64,000 nt of DNA. It comes from Rhodospirillaceae bacterium (GTDB lineage: Bacteria > Pseudomonadota > Alphaproteobacteria > Kiloniellales > DSM-21159). Below are positions 37,993 to 46,961 of this stretch, in pieces (position 1 is the first letter of the stretch; each line of letters starts with the position of its first letter). The stretch spans positions 4,351,430 to 4,415,429 of the forward strand of contig CP030885.1 in NCBI GenBank assembly GCA_006969625.1, given 5' to 3'. The position numbers were made by a program, and so were the translations under genes. The notes under the pieces are model-generated. The model had not been told where the DNA came from, searched no databases, and saw only the letters and a program-made list of their open reading frames with translations.

Positions 37993-38004
37993 ACTGTCGA
38001 CAGT
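37993..38004. promoter_or_regulatory. Perfect 12-base palindrome, candidate GntR operator
   Basis: ACTGTCGACAGT is fully self-complementary and lies 30 bases before the GntR start and 127 bases before the aldolase start, in the only gap of the divergent cassette. A TTGACT (38006-38011) directly adjoins it, so a bound repressor would cover a possible -35. The core TGTCGACA is like FadR-subfamily half-sites but has a shorter centre. Binding is inferred from position and symmetry. Confidence 0.5.
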
Positions 38005-38130
38005 TTTGACTTTATCCGTGACGCGCGGCTGTGGCACGCTTTCGCCATCCGGATACGCACGGCCGCAGGCATGCACCCCGCAAAGAAGGCGGATGCGCCG
38101 GGCGGCGTGGCAGCGAGAGGACAGCGCGTC

Positions 38131-38916
38131 ATGACCTTGGCGAGGAACATGGAACGCGGCCCCGCGCGCTTCGGCGAGGCCGAGTGGCGCACCCGGGTCG
38201 ACCTCGCGGCGGCCTACCACCTCGTCTGCCTGTTCGAGATGCACGACTCGATCTACACCCACATCTCGGCGCGGGTGCCGGGGGAAGCGGGCCACTTCCT
38301 GATCAACCCCTACGGCCTGTGGTTCGACGAGGTGAGTGCTTCCAACCTGGTGAAGATCGACTACGACGGGAAGGTGGTCGACGATCCCGAAGGCCATGGC
38401 ATCAATCCGGCCGGCTTCACCATCCACTCCGCCGTTCACATGGCGCGCGACGATGCCGGCTGCGTGCTGCACACCCACACCGAGGCGGGCGTCGCCGTCT
38501 CCTGCCAGGCCGAAGGCATCCTGCCGGTCAACCAGTGGGCGCTGCAGTATTACGGCAAAGTCGCCTACCACGACTACGAGGCGATCGCGCTCGACCTGGA
38601 CGAGCGCGCGCGGCTGACCGCCGACCTGGGCGACAAGCCGGTGATGGTGCTGCGCAACCACGGCCTGATGACGGTCGGGCGCAGCGTCGCCGAGGCCTGG
38701 AAGCTGATGTTCAACCTCGAGCGCACCTGCAAGGCGCAGCTCCAGCTTCAGGCCAGCGGCGCCGAGATCGTGCCGGTGCCGGAGGCGGTGCGCGCCAAGA
38801 CCGTCGGCCAGTACTGGGATGCCTACGACCGCCAGACGCGCGGCGAGGAAGAAGACATCGAGTGGGCGGCCTTCTTGCGCCTGCTCGATCGCAAGAGCCC
38901 GGGCTACAAGCACTAG
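38131..38916 (+). CDS. Class II aldolase/adducin-family protein
   Basis: A 261-residue zinc-dependent aldolase-fold protein. Metal-ligand histidines are in CVLHTHTEAG (His114 and His116) and RNHGLMTVG; the substrate-side motif is SIYTHISARVPGEAGHFLINPYGLWFDEV. Related proteins act on phosphorylated or free sugar-like aldols, or decarboxylate, but this adducin-like subgroup is largely uncharacterised. The ATG at 38131 has a GAGAGGA about ten bases upstream and was preferred over an ATG 20 codons earlier. It is the first gene of the divergent transport/catabolic run. Confidence 0.85.
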   Translation: MTLARNMERGPARFGEAEWRTRVDLAAAYHLVCLFEMHDSIYTHISARVPGEAGHFLINPYGLWFDEVSASNLVKIDYDGKVVDDPEGHGINPAGFTIHSAVHMARDDAGCVLHTHTEAGVAVSCQAEGILPVNQWALQYYGKVAYHDYEAIALDLDERARLTADLGDKPVMVLRNHGLMTVGRSVAEAWKLMFNLERTCKAQLQLQASGAEIVPVPEAVRAKTVGQYWDAYDRQTRGEEEDIEWAAFLRLLDRKSPGYKH

Positions 38917-38977
38917 AACAGCCGGCCCGGGCGCCTGAAGGGAAGCTCGTCATCAGAGGGATGAGGGAGATATCTGC

Positions 38978-40531
38978 ATGCTGAGGCGCATCTGTACGCT
39001 CGCGGCCGTCGCCGCGGCGACGGCCCTGGCCACGCCGGCCATGGCCCAGACGAGCGGCGGCACCATGAACGTGGTGATCCAGCCGGAACCGCCGGGACTG
39101 ATGCTCGGCATCACCCAGAACGGCCCGACCCAGATGGTCGCCGGCAACATCTACGAAAGCCTGCTGCGCTACGACACCGAGCTCAATCCGATGCCGAGCC
39201 TGGCCGAGTCGTGGGAGGTCAACGAGGACGGCACGGTCTATACCTTCAAGCTGAAGGACGGCGTCACCTGGCACGACGGCGAGCCCTTCAGCGCCGCCGA
39301 CGTGGTCTTCTCCGCCGACGTCTTCCTGCGCGAGACGCATCCGCGTCTGCGCGTGTCGCTGCAGCACGTCGAGACCATCGAGGCGCTGGACGACCGCACG
39401 GTCCAGTTCACCCTGAAGCAGCCCTTCGGACCCTTCCTCGGCATCTTCGAGGTCGGCACCATGCCGATGGTGCCCAAGCACATCTACGAGGGCACCGACT
39501 TCAAGAACAATCCGATGAACGCGACGCCGATCGGCACCGGCCCGTTCAAGTTCGCCGAGTGGGAGAAGGGCAGCTACATTCGCCTGGTCAAGAACGAGGA
39601 CTACCACGTCGAGGGCCAACCCTATCTCGACGAGATCTACTGGCACGTCATCCCCGACGCCGCCAGCCGCTCGGTCGCCTACGAGACCGGCAAGGTCGAC
39701 GTGCTGCCCGGCGGCTCGGTCGAGAACTTCGACGTGCAGCGCCTGGTCGACCTGGAGAACTCCTGCGTCACCGGCAAGGGCTGGGAGTACTTCGCCCCGC
39801 ACGCCTGGCTGTGGGTCAACAACCGCGAAGGCCCGATGGCCGACAAGCGCTTCCGCCAGGCGATCATGTACGCGCTCGACCGCGAGTTCGCCAAGGAGGT
39901 GATCTGGAACGGCCTGGGTCAGGTGCCGACCGGCCCGGTCAGCTCCAAGACGCGCTTCTACACCGACGACGTGCGGCAGTACCCGCACGACCCGGAAAAG
40001 GCGAAGGAGCTGCTGGCCGAGATGGGCTACGACGGCACGCCGATCCGTCTGCTGCCGCTGCCCTACGGCGAGACCTGGCAGCGCTGGGCCGAGGCGGTGC
40101 GCCAGAACCTGCAGGAGGCCGGCATCGCGGTCGAGATGGTCGCCACCGACGTGGCCGGCTGGAACCAGAAGCTGGCCGAGTGGGACTACGACCTGGCCTT
40201 CACCTACCTCTACCAGTACGGCGACCCGGCCCTGGGCGTCGCGCGGACCTACCTGTCCAGCAACATCGCCAAGGGCAGCCAGTGGAACAACGTCGAGGGC
40301 TACGTCAACGAGGAGGTCGACCGGCTGTTCAACGAGGCGGCGGTCGCCTTCCCCGACTCGGCGCGCCAGGAGCTCTACACCGAGGTGCAGCAGATCCTGG
40401 TCGAGGAGGTGCCGGTGGCCTGGCTGCTGGAGATCGAGTTCCCGACGATCCACCGCTGCGACGTCAAGGACCTCGTCGACACGGCGATCGGCGTGAACGA
40501 CGGCTTCCGCAACGCCTGGCTCGACCGCTAG
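38978..40531 (+). CDS. ABC transporter substrate-binding protein, family 5 (DppA-like)
   Basis: Periplasmic receptor of a peptide/opine/nickel-type importer, 517 residues. The signal peptide is AAVAAATALATPAMAQ (cut near residue 23). Family-5 landmarks are NIYESLLRYDTELNPMPSLAESWEV, FKLKDGVTWHDGEPFSAADVVFS and the lobe-II SWNPQ-like VAGWNQKLAEWDYDLAFTYL. It heads permease and ATPase genes on the same strand. A strong hairpin after the stop (40552-40584) should protect its message and raise its level over the permeases. Ligands in this family range from dipeptides to glycosides. Confidence 0.92.
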   Translation: MLRRICTLAAVAAATALATPAMAQTSGGTMNVVIQPEPPGLMLGITQNGPTQMVAGNIYESLLRYDTELNPMPSLAESWEVNEDGTVYTFKLKDGVTWHDGEPFSAADVVFSADVFLRETHPRLRVSLQHVETIEALDDRTVQFTLKQPFGPFLGIFEVGTMPMVPKHIYEGTDFKNNPMNATPIGTGPFKFAEWEKGSYIRLVKNEDYHVEGQPYLDEIYWHVIPDAASRSVAYETGKVDVLPGGSVENFDVQRLVDLENSCVTGKGWEYFAPHAWLWVNNREGPMADKRFRQAIMYALDREFAKEVIWNGLGQVPTGPVSSKTRFYTDDVRQYPHDPEKAKELLAEMGYDGTPIRLLPLPYGETWQRWAEAVRQNLQEAGIAVEMVATDVAGWNQKLAEWDYDLAFTYLYQYGDPALGVARTYLSSNIAKGSQWNNVEGYVNEEVDRLFNEAAVAFPDSARQELYTEVQQILVEEVPVAWLLEIEFPTIHRCDVKDLVDTAIGVNDGFRNAWLDR

Positions 40532-40551
40532 GCACCGCGTGACGTTCCGGC

Positions 40552-40584
40552 CCGGCCCCGCCCGAGCGCTTCGGGCGGGGCCGG
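40552..40584 (+). repeat. Intercistronic hairpin between binding protein and permease genes
   Basis: A perfect 14-base stem: CCGGCCCCGCCCGA (40552-40565) and TCGGGCGGGGCCGG (40571-40584) around the loop GCGCT. No T-run follows, so it is not a classic terminator. It lies 21 bases past the binding-protein stop and 72 bases before the permease start. Its position fits a 3'-end RNA stabiliser that lets the receptor be made in excess. Confidence 0.75.
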
Positions 40585-40655
40585 TGCCGCGTCCGTACCC
40601 CGGTCCGCCACCGTCCCACCACCGTTTTCGTCGCTGCCGTCCTCGGGACCTCTCG

Positions 40656-41630
40656 GTGCAGAAGCTCATCTACATCGCCAAGCGGCTGGTCAAGGCGGTC
40701 TTCGTGCTGCTGGCCATCGTCGTGCTGAACTTCTTCCTGATCCGCGCCGCGCCCGGCGACCCGGCCCAGGTGATGGCCGGCGAGGCGGGGGCCGCCGACG
40801 AGATCTTCATCGCCCAGTTGCGCGAGGAGTTCGGCCTCGACGAGCCGCTGCACGTGCAGCTCTGGATCTACGTCAGCGACATCGTCACCCTCGACATGGG
40901 CTACAGCTACCGCCAGGACGAGCCGGTGGCCAAGCTGGTGTTCGAGCGCCTGCCGGCCACCCTGCTGCTGACCGGCACCGCCTTCGTCCTGTCGATCCTG
41001 CTGGGCGTGCTGCTGGGCGCGCTGGCCGCTGCGCGCGTCGGCAAGTGGACGGACTCGCTGATCACCGTGGTGGCGCTGGTGTTCTATGCCACGCCGCTGT
41101 TCTGGATCGCGCTGATGGCGATCCTGCTGTTCTCGGTCAAGCTGGGCTGGCTGCCGGGCTTCGGCATGTTCTCGGTCGGCGCCGACTACACCGGCTTCGC
41201 CGCCGTGCTCGACGTGCTGCAGCACCTGATCCTGCCGGCCGCCACCCTCGGCCTGTTCTTCATGGCGATCTACGCGCGCCTGACCCGTGCCTCGATGCTC
41301 GAGGTGATGGACATGGACTTCGTCAAGACCGCGCGCGCCAAGGGCGTCGCGCCGGCGCGCATCACCCGCATCCACGTACTGCGCAACGCCATCCTGCCGG
41401 TGATTACCCTGGCCGGCATCCAGGCCGGCCAACTCGTCGGCGGCGCGGTGCTGACCGAGACGGTCTTCGCCTGGCCCGGCATCGGCCGGCTGATGTTCGA
41501 CGCCCTGCTGCAGCGCGACTACAATCTGCTGCTCGGCGTCTTCTTCGTCTCCTCGGCGATGGTCATCCTGTTCAACCTGGTCACCGACGTGGTCTACACG
41601 CTGGTCGATCCCCGCATCGAGTTGAAGTAG
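40656..41630 (+). CDS. ABC transporter permease (DppB-like)
   Basis: A 324-residue inner-membrane permease, first of the pair. Six helices are visible, starting with LVKAVFVLLAIVVLNFFLIRAAPGDPA, which is the family N-terminus. The EAA loop for ATPase contact is in MDFVKTARAKGVAPARITRIHVLRNAILP. The start GTG at 40656 (giving MQKLIYIAKRL) was chosen because the upstream frame is Pro/Arg-rich hairpin sequence. It works with the DppC-like permease four bases downstream. Confidence 0.92.
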   Translation: MQKLIYIAKRLVKAVFVLLAIVVLNFFLIRAAPGDPAQVMAGEAGAADEIFIAQLREEFGLDEPLHVQLWIYVSDIVTLDMGYSYRQDEPVAKLVFERLPATLLLTGTAFVLSILLGVLLGALAAARVGKWTDSLITVVALVFYATPLFWIALMAILLFSVKLGWLPGFGMFSVGADYTGFAAVLDVLQHLILPAATLGLFFMAIYARLTRASMLEVMDMDFVKTARAKGVAPARITRIHVLRNAILPVITLAGIQAGQLVGGAVLTETVFAWPGIGRLMFDALLQRDYNLLLGVFFVSSAMVILFNLVTDVVYTLVDPRIELK

Positions 41631-41634
41631 CGCC

Positions 41635-42528
41635 ATGGCGACGACGACCGCATCCGAGAAGCCGCAGCGCTCGGCGCGCGCGCAGGCGTTCGCCGACTTC
41701 TGCAAGCGCTTCGCACGCAACAAGGGCGCCGTCGTCGGCCTGGTCATCCTGTTGGCGGTGGTGCTGCTGGCGCTGATCGCCCCGCTGCTCTACCCGGCGA
41801 GCCCCTGGCAGATGGTGCAGCGTCCCTTCCTGCCGCCGATGGCGACGGAGGGCTTCTGGTTCGGTACCGACACGCTCGGCCGCGACATCGGCGCCGGCCT
41901 CGCCTACGGCGCGCGCATCTCGCTGATCGTCGGCATCGTCTCGACCGTCGTGGCGCTGACGATCGGCGTGACCATCGGCGCGCTGGCCGGCTACTACGGC
42001 GGCTATCTCGACGACGCGCTGATGCGCTTCACCGAGTTCTTCCAGACCATCCCCAACTTCGCCCTGGCGATCGTGCTGGTGGCGATCTTCCAGCCCTCGA
42101 CGACCAGCGTCATCATTGCCATCGGCATCGTCTCCTGGCCGCCGGTGGCGCGCCTGGTGCGCGGCGAGTTCCTGTCGCTGCGCAGCCGCGAGTTCGTGCA
42201 GGCCTCGATCGTGCTGGGCCAGTCGAACGGCCACATCATCACCCGCCAGATCCTGCCCAACACGCTGTCGCCGGTGATCGTCATGGCCTCGCTGATGATC
42301 GCCCAGGCGATCCTGCTGGAATCCTCGCTGTCCTTCCTCGGGCTGGGCGACCCCAACACCATGTCCTGGGGCTACATGATCGGCGCGGCGCGCACGGTGA
42401 TCCGCCAGGCCTGGTGGATGTCCTTTTTCCCGGGCGTCGCCATCCTGCTGACCGTGCTCGCCCTCAACCTCGTCGGCGAGGGGCTGAACGACGCGCTCAA
42501 CCCGCGTCTGGCCCGCAAGGGGCGCTAG
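41635..42528 (+). CDS. ABC transporter permease (DppC-like)
   Basis: A 297-residue second permease with the DppC-type N-terminal helix (GAVVGLVILLAVVLLALIAPLLYP), the motif FWFGTDTLGRDIGAGLAYGARISLIVG and the EAA loop SLRSREFVQASIVLGQSNGHIITRQILPN. The C-terminal stretch SSLSFLGLGDPNTMSWGYMI is diagnostic of the OppC/DppC group. It is four bases after the DppB-like gene and three bases before the ATPase gene, all in one transcript. Confidence 0.93.
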   Translation: MATTTASEKPQRSARAQAFADFCKRFARNKGAVVGLVILLAVVLLALIAPLLYPASPWQMVQRPFLPPMATEGFWFGTDTLGRDIGAGLAYGARISLIVGIVSTVVALTIGVTIGALAGYYGGYLDDALMRFTEFFQTIPNFALAIVLVAIFQPSTTSVIIAIGIVSWPPVARLVRGEFLSLRSREFVQASIVLGQSNGHIITRQILPNTLSPVIVMASLMIAQAILLESSLSFLGLGDPNTMSWGYMIGAARTVIRQAWWMSFFPGVAILLTVLALNLVGEGLNDALNPRLARKGR

Positions 42529-42531
42529 GCC

Positions 42532-44193
42532 ATGGCCGAGCGTGCCATCCTCGAGGTCGAGAACCTCTCGATCTCCCTACCCTCCGGCGCCGACCGGCCG
42601 CTGGCGGTGGAGGAGATCAGCTTCGCCCTGGCGCGCAACGAGATCCTCTGCGTCGTCGGCGAGTCCGGCTCCGGCAAGTCGATGTGCGCCAACGCCATCA
42701 TGGGCCTGCTGCCGCGCCCGCACGTGCAGCCGGTCGGCGGCACCATCCGCTTCGAGGGCGAGGATCTGCTGAGCCTCCCGGAGTCGCGGCTGCGCGACCT
42801 GCGCGGCAGCCGCATCGGCATGATCTTCCAGGAGCCGATGACCGCGCTGAACCCGCTGATGCGCATCGGCGAGCAGATCGACGAGGTGTTCGACGCGCAC
42901 GGCGTGCTGTCCAAGGCCGAGCGCCGGGCGCGGGTGGTCGAACTGTTGCGCGACGTCGGCCTGCCCGACCCGGAGCACCTGGGCGAATCCTATCCCTTCC
43001 GCCTGTCCGGCGGCCAGCGCCAGCGAGTGATGATCGCCATGGCGCTGGCGCTGGAGCCGGCGATCCTGATCGCCGACGAGCCGACCACGGCGCTGGACGT
43101 CACCACCCAGGCGCAGATCCTCGACCTGATCAAGAAGCTGCAGGCCGAGCACCACATGGCGGTGATGTTCATCACCCACGACTTCGGCGTGGTCGCCGAG
43201 ATCGCCGATCGGGTCGCGGTGATGCAATACGGCAAGATCGTCGAGATGGGACCGGCCGAGCAGGTGCTGAACGACCCGCAGCACGACTACACCCGCCGCC
43301 TGATCGCCGCCGTGCCGCAGTTCGAGCCGCCCGAGCGGCCGCAGATCGAGGGGCCGCCGCTGCTCTCGGTCAAGGCGCTGGAGAAGACCTACGTCACCGA
43401 GCGCGGGCTGTTCACCCAGGGCCGGCGGGTGCCGGCGGCGCAGGAGGTCAGCTTCGACATCCGCAAGGGCGAGACGCTGGGCCTGGTCGGCGAGTCCGGC
43501 TCCGGCAAGTCGACGGTCGGGCGCTGCATCGTGCGCCTGCTGGACACCGACGGCGGCGAGATCCGCTTCGGCGAGATCGACCTGGCCGGCCTCAAGGGCA
43601 AGGCGCTGCGCCCGCACCGGCGCCACGTGCAGATGATCTTCCAGGATCCCTACGCCTCGCTGAACCCGCGCAGCAAGGTGGGCACCATCGTCGCCGAGGG
43701 GCCGATCGCCCACGGCACGCCGCGCGCCGAGGCTCTGGCCCGCGCGCACGAGCTGCTGCACCTGGTCGGCCTCGATCCTTCGGCGGCCGAGCGCTTCCCG
43801 CACGAGTTCTCCGGCGGCCAGCGCCAGCGCATCGGCATCGCCCGGGCGCTGGCGCTGGAGCCCGAACTGCTGGTCGCCGACGAGCCGGTCTCGGCGCTCG
43901 ACGTCTCGGTCCAGGCGCAGGTGCTCGACCTGCTGGCGGAGATCAAGCAGCGCCTGCATCTTGCCATGCTGTTCATCACCCACGACCTGCGCGTCGCCGC
44001 GCAGATCTGCGACAACATCGCGGTGATGAAGCTCGGCCGCATCGTCGAGTACGGACCGACCCGCCGGGTCTTCGACGACCCGCAGCATGCCTACACCAAG
44101 GCGCTGCTGGCCGCGGTGCCCGGCAAGCGGTGGTCGATCCCGGAGGTGGCGCTCGAACACGCCCGGCAACACGCACGCAGGGTCGCCTCGTGA
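42532..44193 (+). CDS. ABC transporter ATPase, fused DppD-DppF type
   Basis: Two complete ATPase domains in one 553-residue chain, replacing the separate DppD and DppF. Domain 1 has Walker A GESGSGKS (43-50), signature LSGGQRQRV and Walker [13 protein letters not shown], and ends in the oligopeptide C-terminal element [13 protein letters not shown]. Domain 2 begins near 285 with Walker [10 protein letters not shown], signature [15 protein letters not shown], Walker [13 protein letters not shown] and [11 protein letters not shown]. Its TGA stop overlaps the GTG of the next gene (GTGA). It completes a full importer. Confidence 0.95.
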   Translation: MAERAILEVENLSISLPSGADRPLAVEEISFALARNEILCVVGESGSGKSMCANAIMGLLPRPHVQPVGGTIRFEGEDLLSLPESRLRDLRGSRIGMIFQEPMTALNPLMRIGEQIDEVFDAHGVLSKAERRARVVELLRDVGLPDPEHLGESYPFRLSGGQRQRVMIAMALALEPAILIADEPTTALDVTTQAQILDLIKKLQAEHHMAVMFITHDFGVVAEIADRVAVMQYGKIVEMGPAEQVLNDPQHDYTRRLIAAVPQFEPPERPQIEGPPLLSVKALEKTYVTERGLFTQGRRVPAAQEVSFDIRKGETLGLVGESGSGKSTVGRCIVRLLDTDGGEIRFGEIDLAGLKGKALRPHRRHVQMIFQDPYASLNPRSKVGTIVAEGPIAHGTPRAEALARAHELLHLVGLDPSAAERFPHEFSGGQRQRIGIARALALEPELLVADEPVSALDVSVQAQVLDLLAEIKQRLHLAMLFITHDLRVAAQICDNIAVMKLGRIVEYGPTRRVFDDPQHAYTKALLAAVPGKRWSIPEVALEHARQHARRVAS

Positions 44194-45476
44194 GCGCGCT
44201 GGATGCGGGCCTGTCGCAGGAGATCCTGGCCGCCGTCGCCGAGGGATTCGCGGATCAGATCGCCTTCACCGAGGAGCTGATCCGCCTGCCCTCGCTGCGC
44301 GGGCAGGAGGCGACGGCGCAGGACTTCATGTTCGGCGCCCTGGCCGAACGCGGCTACGCCATGGACCGCTGGACCATCGATGTCGAGGCGATCCGTCACC
44401 ACCCCGGCTTCTCGCCGGTCAAGGCGGACTATGCCCACGCGCTCAACGTGGTCGGCACCCACCGGCCGAGCGAGGAGACGGGCCGCTCGTTGATCCTCAA
44501 CGGCCACATGGACGTGGTGCCGACCGGGCCGGCGGAGATGTGGAGCAGCCCGCCGTTCCAGCCGCGCCGCGAGGGCGACTGGCTGTACGGCCGCGGCAGC
44601 GGCGACATGAAGGCGGGGCTCGCCGCCAACCTCTTCGCCGTGGATGCGCTGCGGCGGCTCGGCTACCGTCCGGCCGCGACGCTGCATCAGCAGTCGGTGG
44701 TCGAGGAGGAGTGCACCGGCAACGGCGCCCTGGCCTGCCTGGTGCGCGGCTACAAGGCGGACGCGGCGCTGATCCCCGAGCCGGAGGACGACAAGCTGGT
44801 GCGCGCCAACACCGGCGTCATCTGGTTCCAGGTCAAGGTGCGCGGCGTGCCGGTGCACGTGCGCGAGGCCGGGCGCGGCGCCAACGCCATCGAGGCGGCC
44901 TACGCGCTGATCGCTGCGCTGCGCGGGCTGGAGGAGGCCTGGAACGCGCGCAAGGGTCAGCACCGCTACTTCGAAGAGCTCGACCACCCGATCAACTTCA
45001 ACGTCGGCAAGATCGCCGGCGGCGACTGGGCCTCCTCGGTCCCGGCCTGGTGCACCTTTGACTGCCGCATCGCGCTCTACCCCGGCCAGAGCCCGAGGGA
45101 AGCGGCGAACGAGATCGAAGCCTGCCTGCGCGCGGCGGCGGCCGAGGTGCCCTTCCTGGCCAACAACCCGCCGGAGGTAGTCTACAACGGTTTCTTCGCC
45201 GAGGGCTACGTGCTGGAGGAGGGCAGCGCCGCCGAGCTGACCCTGGGCCGCGCGCACGCGGCCAGCTACGGCGCGGAGCTGGAGAGCTTCGTCACCCCCG
45301 GCTACCTCGACGGCCGCGTCTTCATGCTATACCAGGACACGCCCTGCCTGGTGTACGGCCCCTACGCCGAGGCGATTCACGGCTTCGACGAGCGCGTGAG
45401 CCTGTCCTCCGTGCAGCGCGTCACCGGCGCCATCGCCCTCTTCGTCGCCGCGTGGTGCGGCCTGGAGAAGGCCTGA
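44190..45476 (+). CDS. M20-family deacylase (ArgE/DapE-like)
   Basis: A 428-residue zinc peptidase/deacylase. Metal motifs are LNGHMDVVPTGP (first His/Asp), YGRGSGDMKAGLAAN (bridging Asp), VVEEECTGNG (catalytic Glu and ligand) and a C-terminal His in YAEAIHGFDERV. The middle dimerisation domain is about residues 205-325. The start is a GTG overlapping the transporter ATPase stop. Family members remove acyl groups or split amide bonds of N-acyl amino acids and small peptides, fitting a substrate brought in by the linked importer. Confidence 0.9.
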   Translation: MSALDAGLSQEILAAVAEGFADQIAFTEELIRLPSLRGQEATAQDFMFGALAERGYAMDRWTIDVEAIRHHPGFSPVKADYAHALNVVGTHRPSEETGRSLILNGHMDVVPTGPAEMWSSPPFQPRREGDWLYGRGSGDMKAGLAANLFAVDALRRLGYRPAATLHQQSVVEEECTGNGALACLVRGYKADAALIPEPEDDKLVRANTGVIWFQVKVRGVPVHVREAGRGANAIEAAYALIAALRGLEEAWNARKGQHRYFEELDHPINFNVGKIAGGDWASSVPAWCTFDCRIALYPGQSPREAANEIEACLRAAAAEVPFLANNPPEVVYNGFFAEGYVLEEGSAAELTLGRAHAASYGAELESFVTPGYLDGRVFMLYQDTPCLVYGPYAEAIHGFDERVSLSSVQRVTGAIALFVAAWCGLEKA

Positions 45477-45481
45477 CGGTC

Positions 45482-46957
45482 ATGTCCGGACTCCGCGTGC
45501 TGGTCGGGCAGATCTGGCAGGAGTCGCACTCCTTCAATCCCATCCCGACGGCGGCCGACGACTTCGCGGTCGAGCGCGGTCCGGCCCTGATCGTCGCCCA
45601 CCGCGACGCCGGCTCGGCGCTCGGCGGCATCCTGCGCGCCGGCGAGGCGGCCGGTGTCGACTGGGTTCCGACCGTGGCGGCGCGCGCCCGGCCCGGCGGT
45701 CCGGTGGACGAAGCCTTCTTCGCCGAGCTGCTGGAGACCATGCGCGCGGCCGGCCCGGTGGACGCCGTCTGCCTGGAGCTGCACGGCGCCATGGTCTCGA
45801 CGGCGCGGGAAGACTGCGAGGGCGACCTGTTGGCGACCCTGCGCGCCGCGCTCGGCCCTGACGTGCCCATCGCCGTGGCAATCGACCTGCACGCCCAGGT
45901 GACGCCGGCGATGGTGGCGAGCAGCGACGTCCTGGTCGCCTACAAGACAAATCCGCACGCCGACATGGCCGAGACCGGCGCCAAGGCCTTTGCGCTCTTG
46001 CAGCGGGTCCTCGCCACCGGCCGCCGCCCGGCGCGGGCGCTGGCCGCCCTGCCCTTCCTGTGCCGCGGCAACGACGAGACGAGCCACGGCCCGCTGGCCG
46101 GACTGCACGCCCGCGCCCGAGATCTGTGCGAGACCACGGCCGGTCTGCTCGACCTCTCGGTCTGCAACGTCCATCCCTTCCTGGAGGTCAGCCCGCTCGG
46201 CCAGACAGTGCTGGCGACGGCCGAAACGGCCGAGGCCGCGGACGTCGCCGCCCGCGAGATCGCCGTGGCGCTATGGGCGCTGCGCGACGCCTTCGTGCAG
46301 GAACTGCCCGGCATGGAGGCGACCCTGCGGCGGGTGCGCGAGGAGCCGCAGGCGCGGCCCTTCGTGCTCGGCGACCAGGGCGACCGCGTGCTCTCCGGCG
46401 CGCCGGGCGACGCCACCGCCCTCGCCCGCTTGGCCTTGGCGGACTTCCCCGACTTGCGCCTTGCCGTGCCGCTCTACGATCCGGCCGCGGCCGCGGCCTG
46501 CTTCGCGGCCGGCGCCGGCGCCGAAGTGACTCTGGCGGTCGGCGGCGGCGTGACGCCGGGACAGTCGCCGCTGCAGGTGACCGGCCGGATCCGCGCCCTC
46601 GGCCCCGGCCGCTACGTCCACCGCGGCGCCTACATGACCGGCGTGCCGGTGGAGCTCGGCCGCACCGCGGTGCTGCAGGTCGGTGGCTTGGCGCTGCTGC
46701 TGACCTCGCGCGCGCCCTTCGTCCAGGATCCCGCCGCCTACGAGGCGCACGGCCTGCCGCTCGCCGAGCTCGACGCGGTGGTCGCCAAGTCGGGCTACCA
46801 CTACAAGCTCGCCTTCGCCGGCGAGGCCACGCCGGTCACGGTGGACACGCCGGGCCTCAGCAGCTATCGGCTCGAAGACCTGCCGTTCCGCCGCGGCCGG
46901 CCGGTTCATCCGCTCGACCCGGCCGAGCTGAACACCCGCAAAAACCTAGCCCGATAG
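45482..46957 (+). CDS. M81-family hydrolase (MlrC-like)
   Basis: A 491-residue protein of the M81/DUF1485 family, named after MlrC, which finishes linearised microcystin degradation. Landmarks are GQIWQESHSFNPIPT at the N-terminus, VDAVCLELHGAMVSTAREDCEGDLL, AIDLHAQVTPAMV and YKTNPHADMAETG. Most bacterial members lie in amino-acid or peptide catabolic clusters with Dpp transporters, as here, and their true substrates are unknown. The ATG at 45482 is five bases after the M20 stop. The last residues after HPLDP adjoin an insertion sequence and may be a replaced tail. Confidence 0.85.
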   Translation: MSGLRVLVGQIWQESHSFNPIPTAADDFAVERGPALIVAHRDAGSALGGILRAGEAAGVDWVPTVAARARPGGPVDEAFFAELLETMRAAGPVDAVCLELHGAMVSTAREDCEGDLLATLRAALGPDVPIAVAIDLHAQVTPAMVASSDVLVAYKTNPHADMAETGAKAFALLQRVLATGRRPARALAALPFLCRGNDETSHGPLAGLHARARDLCETTAGLLDLSVCNVHPFLEVSPLGQTVLATAETAEAADVAAREIAVALWALRDAFVQELPGMEATLRRVREEPQARPFVLGDQGDRVLSGAPGDATALARLALADFPDLRLAVPLYDPAAAAACFAAGAGAEVTLAVGGGVTPGQSPLQVTGRIRALGPGRYVHRGAYMTGVPVELGRTAVLQVGGLALLLTSRAPFVQDPAAYEAHGLPLAELDAVVAKSGYHYKLAFAGEATPVTVDTPGLSSYRLEDLPFRRGRPVHPLDPAELNTRKNLAR

Positions 46958-46961
46958 GGCG

